Assembly: GCF_003610735.1 (NCBI RefSeq)
Contig: NZ_RAQM01000014.1
Location: 1 to 50,270, forward strand
From: Tenacibaculum lutimaris
GTDB lineage: Bacteria; Bacteroidota; Bacteroidia; Flavobacteriales; Flavobacteriaceae
DNA length: 50,270 nucleotides
Direction: 5' to 3'
Position 1 is the stretch's first letter, and each line of letters starts with the position of its first letter. The notes beneath the pieces are model-generated. The model did no database searches, was not told where the DNA came from, and saw only the letters and a program-made list of their open reading frames with translations. The position numbers were made by a program, and so were the translations under genes. Below, piece by piece: positions 36,652-45,244 of the stretch.

Positions 36652-37090
36652 TATTTTATAATTATTGATGAATAGAAATAAACCATCGCTAAGTATTGAA
36701 AAACACTTAGGACTTAGTTTAAATTAATTAAAACTAAAGTTGTCCCTACCTTTAAAGTGGGTAGGGCTTAAATAATAAACTCTTTAGAATTTTTTAAAAA
36801 TATATCATCAAGCAGGTAACGCAACGAAGCAATAAGCTTTTGCGCAAAGTTTTTTTGAAATGTAAATATTGCAGTCATGTATCATTTACACTTGGTAAGT
36901 GCAAATTTACCGCTTATTTATTGAATTAAAAAGGAGTATTGAAAGAAGTAGGACTAAAGTTCTCTAATTAAAGTTGTTTTACTAAGAATTACTTTATAGA
37001 ACCTTAAAACAATTATCAGTTAAAATCTATTAAATTAATTTTACTAGATTTAACTTCGCTATTTTGCTATAAACCAGCTATAAAAATTTT
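36652..37090. other. 439-base non-coding region with hairpins
   Basis: No credible coding frame. Contents: CCCTACC (36744-36750) and GGTAGGG (36760-36766); a stem CGCAA-CG-AAGC with GCTT-TTGCG (36820-36844) followed by seven T at 36850-36856, which looks like a rightward terminator; TGTAAAT (36861-36867) and ATTTACA (36884-36890); CACTT-GGT-AAGTG (36889-36901); a leftward TAAATTTG at 36909-36902 about 250 bases before the GreA/B-like gene; and a weak rightward TATTTTG at 37060-37066 before the kinase gene. Confidence 0.5.
36820..36856 (+). terminator. terminator-like hairpin with no gene upstream
   Basis: CGCAA, a 2-base bulge CG, AAGC, loop AATAA, then GCTT-TTGCG, and seven T after a 5-base gap. 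No rightward gene precedes it, so it might end a small RNA. Confidence 0.4.
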
Positions 37091-39301
37091 ATGAAATTCA
37101 TCAAGTATATTCTTACACTATTTGTTTTCTTCATTTTTATTATAAATATTAAGGCTCAAAACAAAAAAATAGATAGCCTTAAAATTGAATTAGAAAATTA
37201 TAAATTTAATGACACTACTCGTGTTAATTTATTATATGATTTGTCGCGTGCTAATTTTAGAAAGGATATTGGTGCAACCGATCGTTACCTAAATGAAGCT
37301 GATAGCCTAAGCACTATTTTAAATTATGAAAAGGGGAAGGCTCGTGTTTATTATTTAAAAGGGATGCTTGAGAATGTAAAAGCTAATTACACAGAAAGCT
37401 TACATTTTTTTAATAGATCGCTTAAGTATTACGAAATTATTCAAGACAAAAAAAGAGTTGCTGATGTGTATGTAGCTTTCGGAATTACCAATTACGATTT
37501 ATCCAGGTATGATGAAGCTATAAAAAATTATCAAAATGCAACCAAAATTTATAGGGAGCTAAACAATAAAAGAGAAATTGTCACAACTCTTATAAATACT
37601 GGAAATGTATATTCGGAAATTGGAAATTACAATGATGCTATTTCCAACTATAAGGATGCACTTATTATTAGTGAAGTTATTAATGATGAAGATGGTATTT
37701 CTTATGTTCATAGCAATTTAGGAGTCGTTTATAAAGTGCAAGGTAATTACCCATTAGCTATCGATAATTTTAATAAAAGTCTTGATTACGATAAAAGGAC
37801 AGGAAATATATTAGGTATGGCTAGAATGCATAATAATTTGGGTGAAACGTATATTTCTATAAAAAAATATGATAAAGCATTACAACATCTTTATGAGTCT
37901 TTGAGCTTATCTCATAAAACTGAAAATAAGAAGCTTATATCGGTTAATAAGAGTAATATCGGCAATGTTTATTTTTACAAGAAGGAGTATTTAAAAGCTA
38001 TTGAATATTTTAGTGAATCTTTGCAAGTAAGTCAAGAAATTAATGATTTAAAGCATACTTCAATAACCTACATCAATATTGGAAATGTCTATTTAAAACT
38101 TGGTAAACCAATAGCTGCTCGTAAAAATTACATAAATGCAAAAAACATAAGTAAAACAACAGAAAACAAACGTATTTTATCTGCTAGCTTTTTAGGTATT
38201 GCAGAAACTTACTTACATGAAAAGTTTTATTTGCAAGCGCTTAATTTTGCTTTGCAAGGTCAACAGATAGCCAAAGAATTAGACTTGTTAGAACCTCAAA
38301 AAACAGCATCAGACATACTTTCTGAAGTTTATCAAAATACAGGGCAATACCAAAAAGCTTTCGAAAGTCATCAAGAATTTAAAAAGTTAAATGATAGTAT
38401 TTTCAATAAAGAAAATATTGAAAAAATTACCCAATTAGAATACGAGTATAAATATAAACAAGCTTTGGATTCTGCTAGTCTTCGAGAGTTAAAATTAACT
38501 AAAACAGTACTTGATACTTCTCAAAATTTAAAAAAGTCACAACGAAATCTGTTTTTGGGGGTTGTTGCTTTTTTAATTATAACCTTGGCTTTAGGTATCA
38601 TCATTCTACTCTTAAAACTGAGGAATCAAAAATCAAAAACACAAAATGTAGTTATAGAGCAAAAGCTATTGCGTTCGCAAATGACTCCTCATTTTATTTT
38701 TAATTCACTTTCAGTTTTACAAGGCATGATTTTGAATAAAGAGCAGAAAAAATCGGTTTCTTATTTATCTAAATTTTCAAAATTACTCCGAACCATTTTA
38801 GAAAACTCTAGAGATAGAACCGTGTTACTTTCTCAAGAATTAATTGCTGTAGAAAACTATTTAGCGCTTCAAAATTTAGAAAACGAATCATATGCTTATA
38901 CTATTTCTGTAGAAGACAGTATTAATACATCTATCTTTAAAATTCCTCCAATGCTTATTCAGCCATTTGTAGAAAATGCTATAGAGCATGCTTTTGTGAA
39001 CCAGACAGGAAATAAAACTATTAATATAAAACTTACTTATTCAAATGAAGAATTAATTTGTGTTATTAAAGATAACGGAGTAGGTGTAGATTATTTGAAA
39101 GAGGGAAAAAATCAAGATAAGAAATCATTATCAACAGCTATTACATCAGAACGATTACAAATACTATCAAAAGACTTTAAAAAGAAAGGTTCTGTTACTG
39201 TAGAAGACAGGAAAAAATATAACGAACAAGGAACTATTGTTACTTTGACAATCCCTTATATAATCATTGAAAGTAGTGAAAACATTAATAATAGAGGATA
39301 A
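37091..39301 (+). CDS. TPR-repeat sensor histidine kinase (LytS/YpdA type)
   Basis: A 736-residue membrane sensor. Signal peptide (1-22, cut near IKAQ); about eight TPR repeats in the periplasm (residues about 60-410, for example ADVYVAFGITNYDLSRYDEA and ISYVHSNLGVVYKVQGNYPL); a charged coiled linker; one membrane helix (about 485-507); then a His_kinase domain with QMTPHFIFNSL (His534 the phospho-acceptor) and an ATPase domain with PPMLIQPFVENAIEHAF and a DNGVG G-box. This is the usual Bacteroidetes LytS-like plan. The partner regulator overlaps the 3' end. The ligand of the TPR domain is unknown. Confidence 0.92.
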   Translation: MKFIKYILTLFVFFIFIINIKAQNKKIDSLKIELENYKFNDTTRVNLLYDLSRANFRKDIGATDRYLNEADSLSTILNYEKGKARVYYLKGMLENVKANYTESLHFFNRSLKYYEIIQDKKRVADVYVAFGITNYDLSRYDEAIKNYQNATKIYRELNNKREIVTTLINTGNVYSEIGNYNDAISNYKDALIISEVINDEDGISYVHSNLGVVYKVQGNYPLAIDNFNKSLDYDKRTGNILGMARMHNNLGETYISIKKYDKALQHLYESLSLSHKTENKKLISVNKSNIGNVYFYKKEYLKAIEYFSESLQVSQEINDLKHTSITYINIGNVYLKLGKPIAARKNYINAKNISKTTENKRILSASFLGIAETYLHEKFYLQALNFALQGQQIAKELDLLEPQKTASDILSEVYQNTGQYQKAFESHQEFKKLNDSIFNKENIEKITQLEYEYKYKQALDSASLRELKLTKTVLDTSQNLKKSQRNLFLGVVAFLIITLALGIIILLLKLRNQKSKTQNVVIEQKLLRSQMTPHFIFNSLSVLQGMILNKEQKKSVSYLSKFSKLLRTILENSRDRTVLLSQELIAVENYLALQNLENESYAYTISVEDSINTSIFKIPPMLIQPFVENAIEHAFVNQTGNKTINIKLTYSNEELICVIKDNGVGVDYLKEGKNQDKKSLSTAITSERLQILSKDFKKKGSVTVEDRKKYNEQGTIVTLTIPYIIIESSENINNRG

Positions 39302-40013
39302 AGAATATATTAGGAAAGGTTTACAAAACCTATTACAGTTACTGGATACAGAAATAACAGTATTGGGTGAATGCGAATCTGTAAAAGAAGCGGTTGTGGT
39401 AGCCAATGCCTGTAAACCTGAGTTGGTTTTTTTAGATATTAACCTTACTGATGGTACGGGATTTGATTTTTTAGAGCAAACAGAAAACCTCGATTTTAAA
39501 GTAATCTTTATCACTGCTTATGAAGAGCATGCTCTACGTGCTTTAAAGATTGGAGCTGTAGATTATTTATTAAAACCCGTTGATATAGATGAATTAGAAA
39601 TAGCGCTTAAAAAAATTACTCAACTTCCAATAATTCAACAAAAACAACAAGTACAAATTGCTAAACAAGCTTGGAATAATGAAGAATCAAAACTGATTTT
39701 GTCTTTACAAGATAGTTTTCAGGTAATTGACTTAAACGAACTATTGTTTTGTGAATCAGACAAAGGATATACTACATTTTATTGTAATGATAATAAAAAA
39801 TACTTGGCTTCAAAAACCTTAAAAGAGTTTGAAGAACGTCTTTGTAATGCTAATTTTACACGTCCACATCAATCGTATATGGTCAATTTAAAATTCATAG
39901 ATAAGTACGACAAGTCGGGGGTTATTCATCTAAAAAATGGTAAAAAAATACCAGTGTCTTCTCGAAAAAAAGAACAGTTTTTAAACACTTTCTTAAACTG
40001 GACAAATAATTAA
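39276..40013 (+). CDS. LytTR-family response regulator
   Basis: Partner of the TPR kinase. Receiver domain (1-118) begins MKTLIIEDKEYIRKGL with acidic residues at 8-9; the phospho-acceptor is Asp54 in LVFLDINLTDGTGF, and Lys near 103 lies in LLKPVD. The LytTR DNA-binding domain follows (about 140-245; FCESDKGYTTFYCN and FTRPHQSYMVNLKFID). I start at the GTG at 39276; a TTG at 39267 gives three more residues, and both overlap the kinase gene by 26-35 bases. No ATG fits, so coupling to kinase translation is likely. Confidence 0.92.
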   Translation: MKTLIIEDKEYIRKGLQNLLQLLDTEITVLGECESVKEAVVVANACKPELVFLDINLTDGTGFDFLEQTENLDFKVIFITAYEEHALRALKIGAVDYLLKPVDIDELEIALKKITQLPIIQQKQQVQIAKQAWNNEESKLILSLQDSFQVIDLNELLFCESDKGYTTFYCNDNKKYLASKTLKEFEERLCNANFTRPHQSYMVNLKFIDKYDKSGVIHLKNGKKIPVSSRKKEQFLNTFLNWTNN

Positions 40014-40070
40014 GTTATTGCTTTTTCGAATATTCTGTAAAGTATCACGTTTATTTATTCAAAAACTCCA

Positions 40071-40089
40071 GAAATAGATCTTCTATTTC
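40071..40089. repeat. inverted repeat after the LytTR gene
   Basis: GAAATAGA and TCTATTTC are perfect 8-base inverted arms 3 bases apart, followed by a further partial copy CTATTTC. It lies about 55 bases after the regulator stop and 55 before the next gene. There is no T-run, so an operator is as likely as a terminator. Confidence 0.5.
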
Positions 40090-40142
40090 CTATTTCACTT
40101 TTGCTATATACTTTTAGTGTGTAATAATAAAAAAACACGAAA

Positions 40143-40709
40143 ATGAAAGTATTAAAACTTATAGCAATCATTGCAATATTTACTTCGTTAGTTTCTTGCG
40201 GAAAATCGACAAGTAAGCAAGCAGCCAATAAAGAAGGATTTGCTGCTATAGAAAAAGAACTCAAAAACGAATTTGGTAATAAGGCATATTATACAGATTT
40301 AACAATTACTCATAATAAGTCAATAGGAAATATTATTGGAGTAACCGTTACCACAGCACCTGAATCTCTAAAAATGGGACAATGGAATCAAGCACAAGGT
40401 AACTGGAAACAAAACTCAGAAATTTCATTAGAAGTGCCTCAAGGAAGTAAAGCCGCAGACTTTATGTTTCAGCTAAACAACAATATCAACTTGTCTAAAT
40501 TAGGTGAGTTGGTTGAAAAATCGAGCACTCAATTAACTGCTGAAAAAGGTATAGATAATCCTGTTTTAAACATGGCGTATATCAAGTTTCCAAAAAATGG
40601 AAACACCACTAAAACTGAATATGTTGTGATGTTGAATCCTGAAAACGGAGGCACAACATTTACCTTCCGATATAAATTAAACGGAGATTTTATCGAGATG
40701 GATTATTAA
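40143..40709 (+). CDS. lipoprotein, unknown function
   Basis: A 188-residue lipoprotein (lipobox TSLVSCGKS, Cys19). The mature part has an alpha-then-beta pattern (EGFAAIEKELKNEFGNKAYY; GNIIGVTVTTAPESLKMGQW; FTFRYKLNGDFIEMDY). I do not recognise the family. It lies between the LytTR gene and another lipoprotein gene, 29 bases from the latter, and may be a target of that regulator. Confidence 0.7.
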   Translation: MKVLKLIAIIAIFTSLVSCGKSTSKQAANKEGFAAIEKELKNEFGNKAYYTDLTITHNKSIGNIIGVTVTTAPESLKMGQWNQAQGNWKQNSEISLEVPQGSKAADFMFQLNNNINLSKLGELVEKSSTQLTAEKGIDNPVLNMAYIKFPKNGNTTKTEYVVMLNPENGGTTFTFRYKLNGDFIEMDY

Positions 40710-40738
40710 AACACTGTAAACTCAAAAATTAAAATAAT

Positions 40739-41614
40739 ATGAAAAGCGCAATCAAATTTACCAAAACATTATTTCTTACATTATTAATAATAACTTATAG
40801 TTGTAGTAAAGATGATGATCCAATCGTTATTAATCTTCAAAATTTAGAGGTTACAATAGATGAAAACCCTACGGTTGGACAGGTTGTAGGAACGATTGAA
40901 AGTGATAATAACGTATCTTTAACGTTTAATATTACTTCACAAACACCAAGCGGAGCTCTTGAGATAAATGAAAATACAGGAGAATTAACCGTAGCAGATG
41001 CTAGCTTATTTGACTTTGAAACAAATCCTATAATTACAGCAATTATTGCTGCAGATAAAGCTCAAAATACCGCTACAGTAACCATAAATTTAGAAGACAA
41101 ACACGAAGTTGGTGAGTATAAATTTGGAGGTGTTATATTTTGGGTAAATACATCTGGAGATGAAGGGTTGGTTTGTGCTGTAAGCGACCAAAGTCTAGGA
41201 ATTAGATGGTATAATGGTACAAATGTTAGTACAGGTGCTACAGCATTAGAAATTGGGACAGGACAAGTAAATACTACAGCTATTGTAAATGTTCAAGGAG
41301 TTGGTTCTTATGCGGCACAAATTTGTAATGATTTAAGTTTAAATAATTATGATGATTGGTTTTTACCAAGTATTGGTGAATTGCAAGAAATTTATAATAA
41401 TAAAGAAATTATTAATACAACTTGTCTTCAAAATTCGGGAACTGCGCTTGAAGAAACGGCTTACTGGTCCTCCGCTTATTGGAGTAGTACTGAATCTAGT
41501 AATGATTCAGCTAGGATTCTTAGATTTTCAGATGGATATAATAGTCCACAAGGATTCGGTAAAGGAATTAATAATTTAAATGTGAGGGCTGTTAGAGCTT
41601 GGACTGATTTTTAA
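40739..41614 (+). CDS. surface lipoprotein with cadherin-like and DUF1566-type domains
   Basis: A 291-residue lipoprotein with Cys22 followed by SKDDD, which fits the Bacteroidetes surface-export signal (Lys plus acidic residues just after the Cys). A cadherin-like domain (about 30-118, LEVTIDENPTVGQVVGTIES) is followed by a domain of the DUF1566/Lcl type (about 125-291; NYDDWFLPSIGELQEIY and NVRAVRAW). YWSSAYWSST near residue 243 contains a short local duplication. It probably binds or displays something at the cell surface. A strong terminator follows. Confidence 0.8.
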   Translation: MKSAIKFTKTLFLTLLIITYSCSKDDDPIVINLQNLEVTIDENPTVGQVVGTIESDNNVSLTFNITSQTPSGALEINENTGELTVADASLFDFETNPIITAIIAADKAQNTATVTINLEDKHEVGEYKFGGVIFWVNTSGDEGLVCAVSDQSLGIRWYNGTNVSTGATALEIGTGQVNTTAIVNVQGVGSYAAQICNDLSLNNYDDWFLPSIGELQEIYNNKEIINTTCLQNSGTALEETAYWSSAYWSSTESSNDSARILRFSDGYNSPQGFGKGINNLNVRAVRAWTDF

Positions 41615-41633
41615 TGTAACACTCTAATTATAA

Positions 41634-41684
41634 AAAAATCGTATAAATAAAATATTTTCACCAAATTTAATTTATACGATTTTT
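41634..41684 (+). terminator. intrinsic terminator after the cadherin/DUF1566 lipoprotein gene
   Basis: AAAAATCGTATAAAT and ATTTATACGATTTTT are perfect 15-base arms around a 21-base loop, ending in T. It separates the two-lipoprotein unit from the six-gene operon. Confidence 0.8.
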
Positions 41685-41717
41685 CATTTCCTTTTAAATT
41701 TTTAACTCTTGACAATT

Positions 41718-42662
41718 ATGATAAACTTTTTTAATGAATACCCACTGGTAAAATGGATCTTAGTAGGATTTGGAATCTTATACTTTTTAGATAAATATGG
41801 CATCTTTAGTCCTATAGATAATTTAATAAATAGAATAGGTAAGTATAAATTTAAAAATCAAGCACATTTAAATAATCCCAAACTAAAAGAAATAATAACT
41901 TTCTTTAATAAAAAACAGTTTAGTAACATAGAACAAACTTTAAAGAGCATGAATTCAAGCGAACGTTCATTTGCTTTTGAAAGTTTAGGTCAATATGGAG
42001 ATATTAAGACAAGTGATGAATGGATTAATAAAGAACCATATAATGATTTACCCAAAATTATAAAAGGATATCAATTAATTCATAAAGCTTGGGGAATAAG
42101 AGGGAGAGGAACTATTGACAGTGTATCTAATGAAAAGCTAGTGTCTTTTAAAAAGCACTTAAAAAAGGCCGAAGCTATTTTAATAGAAGTTAATAATAAA
42201 AATAGCATTTTTAAAGCCAATGCTGTTGCCTGTTTGCTAACCATTTATAAAGCTATTGATGCAAATAGACAATATGTGCATCAGCTTTTTGAAGATGTTA
42301 TAAGTGAGTTTCCGGAAGATGTAGAGCTTCATAAAAATTATTTAGAGTTTGTATCGCCTAAATGGGGAGCAACTGTTGAGGAATATGAAAATTATTTAAA
42401 CCATATAAATGAATGGTCTCCTTTTATTCAACAATTAATATTAGCTAAATATTATTTTGATTTAAATTATTTTCATGATTATCAAGATTCTGATGGTAAA
42501 ATAGAACAATTAATGACTGAGGTTAAGGCAGCTCCTATTGAAAACAATAACCTGTACAGATATGAATTGTATAAAATATTATACTGGACAGCTAGTAATT
42601 TAGGTATGACTGAATATGAAGCATATTATAAAAAAATGGCATTACCTTATTTAGAAGATTAA
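41718..42662 (+). CDS. membrane-anchored helical-repeat protein, unknown function
   Basis: A 314-residue protein: one membrane helix (about 8-25), then a cytoplasmic or periplasmic all-helical part. The segment FVSPKWGATVEEYENYLNHI and the preceding helices recall the TPR-like proteins of the DUF4034 type; this likeness is from memory. I start at the ATG at 41718, three codons after a TTG. It is the first gene of a tight operon, 12 bases before the next gene. Confidence 0.7.
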   Translation: MINFFNEYPLVKWILVGFGILYFLDKYGIFSPIDNLINRIGKYKFKNQAHLNNPKLKEIITFFNKKQFSNIEQTLKSMNSSERSFAFESLGQYGDIKTSDEWINKEPYNDLPKIIKGYQLIHKAWGIRGRGTIDSVSNEKLVSFKKHLKKAEAILIEVNNKNSIFKANAVACLLTIYKAIDANRQYVHQLFEDVISEFPEDVELHKNYLEFVSPKWGATVEEYENYLNHINEWSPFIQQLILAKYYFDLNYFHDYQDSDGKIEQLMTEVKAAPIENNNLYRYELYKILYWTASNLGMTEYEAYYKKMALPYLED

Positions 42663-42674
42663 ATTAAAAATAAA

Positions 42675-43016
42675 ATGAAATACCTAAAACAATTACTTAC
42701 TTATCTAATTTGGACAAGCCTTTCTTTATTGTTAGGTATAGGGTATATGCGAATTGTTTTAGGTCCGAATAATGTATCTAAGGAAGGATTAGGATATTTA
42801 TTCCATCTTTTTTACAATTGGGGTTTGTTTCATGTCGGATTGGTAGTTGGATTCGTAATTGCTTTCTTGTTTATTCTTGTAGATTTTTTTTACCTAAAAA
42901 AGAGATTTAAAAAGAAAGATAAATTAATTATTGTACGATTTGGATCTCTTCTTACAATTACCATTGTAGTTGCAGCCATACATTATATATTAGAAAAAGT
43001 AATTGATGTAATTTAA
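42675..43016 (+). CDS. small membrane protein with three helices
   Basis: A 113-residue protein with hydrophobic segments at about 7-28, 48-75 and 83-108 and a basic loop (KKRFKKKDK) between the second and third. No family recognised. Spacing of 12 bases to each neighbour marks it as part of the six-gene operon. Confidence 0.65.
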   Translation: MKYLKQLLTYLIWTSLSLLLGIGYMRIVLGPNNVSKEGLGYLFHLFYNWGLFHVGLVVGFVIAFLFILVDFFYLKKRFKKKDKLIIVRFGSLLTITIVVAAIHYILEKVIDVI

Positions 43017-43028
43017 ACAAAATTACAA

Positions 43029-43643
43029 ATGGAAATAGTATTTATCTTCTTTCTCATTTTACTTTTTGGTATAGTCCTATTCCTGAGTTACAAAATTGTA
43101 AAATGGGTTATTGCAAGAAAAGGAAGAGTTGTAGGTGTGGTATCAATACTGTTTGTCACAATTGTTAGCGTTACTATTTACCAGTTGTTTTTTGTAAAAA
43201 TGGAATTCATTCAATCCAACGTATATCCTAATTTATATTTGGTAAAAAATGAGATTAAAAACCGAGATTCTTTAAACAATATCATTAAAAAAATAGTTGT
43301 CGAAAAAATAGACCTCAATTTTATAGACAATGGAAAAAAATACATAGAAAATACACACAAAGCACCTTACGCAGCGTTAGCTTTTTATAACTATTCCAAA
43401 AGTTCCAGACTATCTATATTTCAAGATTACGGTACTACCTATTTTATAGACCATGAAGAAGATTTAGGTGGTTTTTCGGTAGAAGATTTGAGCATGTATC
43501 AGAATGAAAAACTAGCCATTTTCAATATCCGTCTTTATAAAAATGACAGTACACAACATTATGGTCTATTGGAGTATTATGAAAAAGGTGATGTTGTAAA
43601 AATAGATACCATTATATTACAAAAAAAAATAAACTTAAAATGA
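43029..43643 (+). CDS. membrane protein with soluble C-terminal domain
   Basis: A 204-residue protein: two membrane helices (about 3-24 and 36-56) and a soluble domain of about 145 residues (NSKSSRLS-like basic patch; YFIDHEEDLGGFSVEDLSMY). No family recognised. Its TGA overlaps the ATG of the next gene by 4 bases. Confidence 0.65.
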   Translation: MEIVFIFFLILLFGIVLFLSYKIVKWVIARKGRVVGVVSILFVTIVSVTIYQLFFVKMEFIQSNVYPNLYLVKNEIKNRDSLNNIIKKIVVEKIDLNFIDNGKKYIENTHKAPYAALAFYNYSKSSRLSIFQDYGTTYFIDHEEDLGGFSVEDLSMYQNEKLAIFNIRLYKNDSTQHYGLLEYYEKGDVVKIDTIILQKKINLK

Positions 43644-44932
43644 GATATAGCTATCTACTGATAACATTTCTACTTCTCGCTTGCGTAAAAAGCAATAAAG
43701 AAAAAACATCTGCAAAAGGAGCAATAGAAAAACAAGAAATAGAAAATGCTGTAGAAACAGTAGCTGACGAAATTGAAGCTGTAGCCCAACCATCAGAACA
43801 TGTTACTACAACCTTTAAAGAAGAACTATTGAAGCTGAAATTAAAAACGGTTCCTTTGGTTGATAGCACTTCGTTTGATAACCTTATAGATAAGGGTGAT
43901 TATCAAAACATAAATACCGAAGCATTGCAGCTTGCTAAGGTTTATAAAAATTGGGAAAAACTCAAATCTAATTACCGTATTATTGATGCATATCGATTAA
44001 AATTATCTAAAGGTTTTTATACCGTTATGATAACAGCATTACAAAGCGATGAGGAAATAGAATCGAAACTTATCAACTATGATTTAGAAGGCAATGTCAT
44101 TGCTTCAGAAATGGTTGCCTATGACTCAAAAACGGAAGATTGGATGAGAACAAAATCAACAATAGAAACAGATCGCATTACCATCAACTATCAATATAAA
44201 GTAAGCAAAGAAACGGGTTATGTTAAAATTGAACCCAACGGAAAATTTAGAATGTTAGGCCTCAGTGATATATTCTATGAGTTGGTAATAGATGAATTAA
44301 ACATAGACAAATCAAAACTAATACCAAGCTTGCAGGCTTTTAAAACTCTGCCCAACCGTCCGAACGAAGCGATTGTAGTTATTCCTGAAATTGTTGAAGG
44401 AAGTGAAGAAGAACATTATTTTACACTCAACACACATATTGCCTACGTTAATATAGAAAACAGGCAGGTTTTATTTCACTATTTTGAAAGTGCTGAAACA
44501 AACGGCTGGACCTCAGATGCTATAATGCTAACAGAAATAGTTATAGATACTGCACCTTATACCATTACGGAAAATGAACGTGCTTTTGGAGTTAAGACTC
44601 ATTTTGTTGGTAGTTCACGTGTAAATCCTTATGAAAATGAAAGTCTTTCCTTGTTTATAATAGCTAATAACAATTTGCAGAAAGTCCTACATAATTTTGA
44701 AATAATAGACAATGGAGGTGAATGGGATGGTAATTGTCATGGTGAATTTATAACCGAAAAAAGAACACTCATTATTTCAGAAGAAAAAAACAATGGTTAT
44801 TTTGATATTTTAGTAAAACATAAAATCACCAATAATATAGCTTTTGAAGATGAAAATGGAGATTGTAAAAGTAAAGATACCATCACTACCAAAACATCGG
44901 TGCTAAAATTTGATGGTAAAACCTATAAATAA
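43640..44932 (+). CDS. large lipoprotein, unknown function
   Basis: A 430-residue lipoprotein (lipobox LLLACVKS, Cys15), then an acidic Glu/Ala-rich linker (about 20-55) and a beta-rich body. Near the end it has NGGEWDGNCHGEF, and the other lipoprotein of this operon (45245-46525) has CEWDGRN, a slight hint of shared origin. No family recognised. It overlaps the upstream gene by 4 bases. Confidence 0.7.
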   Translation: MRYSYLLITFLLLACVKSNKEKTSAKGAIEKQEIENAVETVADEIEAVAQPSEHVTTTFKEELLKLKLKTVPLVDSTSFDNLIDKGDYQNINTEALQLAKVYKNWEKLKSNYRIIDAYRLKLSKGFYTVMITALQSDEEIESKLINYDLEGNVIASEMVAYDSKTEDWMRTKSTIETDRITINYQYKVSKETGYVKIEPNGKFRMLGLSDIFYELVIDELNIDKSKLIPSLQAFKTLPNRPNEAIVVIPEIVEGSEEEHYFTLNTHIAYVNIENRQVLFHYFESAETNGWTSDAIMLTEIVIDTAPYTITENERAFGVKTHFVGSSRVNPYENESLSLFIIANNNLQKVLHNFEIIDNGGEWDGNCHGEFITEKRTLIISEEKNNGYFDILVKHKITNNIAFEDENGDCKSKDTITTKTSVLKFDGKTYK

Positions 44933-44936
44933 ACAC

Positions 44937-45230
44937 ATGAAACTAAGCGAATCATTTAGCGGAGCACTTAGAACCTTTGCATATTTTATGGCAAGTGGTA
45001 CACACTACCTGTTAAAAGGTGTTGATTATCTAAAACTTTATGGCGAAGAGCCCAGTGCAATTGAACAAGCCTTTGCCATTTTTGCCAATGTCATAGAGCT
45101 GGATGAAAATGGAGAAGTACTCAATGCAAAGCATGCCGAAAAAAGAGCGGTAGATTATATCCGTTCGTATTGTGACCCTAATTTTAAAGTAATGCCTCCA
45201 TACGAAGACTGGGAATTAGAGTTACATTAA
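44937..45230 (+). CDS. small soluble protein, unknown function
   Basis: A 97-residue cytoplasmic protein starting MKLSESFSGALRTFAYF and ending PPYEDWELELH. It is acidic and helical, with EEPSAIEQAFAIFANVIELD in the middle. The frame is open 9 codons further upstream (TTG at 44910), but the ATG at 44937 lies 4 bases after the previous stop and fits better. It has the look of the compact immunity-type proteins found beside bacterial toxins; that is impression, not proof. It is the only operon member without export or membrane signals. Confidence 0.65.
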   Translation: MKLSESFSGALRTFAYFMASGTHYLLKGVDYLKLYGEEPSAIEQAFAIFANVIELDENGEVLNAKHAEKRAVDYIRSYCDPNFKVMPPYEDWELELH

Positions 45231-45244
45231 TTTTAAAAAAAAAT

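Noticed and set aside
41349..41579. Rightward 76-codon frame within the DUF1566-type lipoprotein gene
   Set aside because: Same-strand shadow in another frame; the lipoprotein frame has the recognisable domains.
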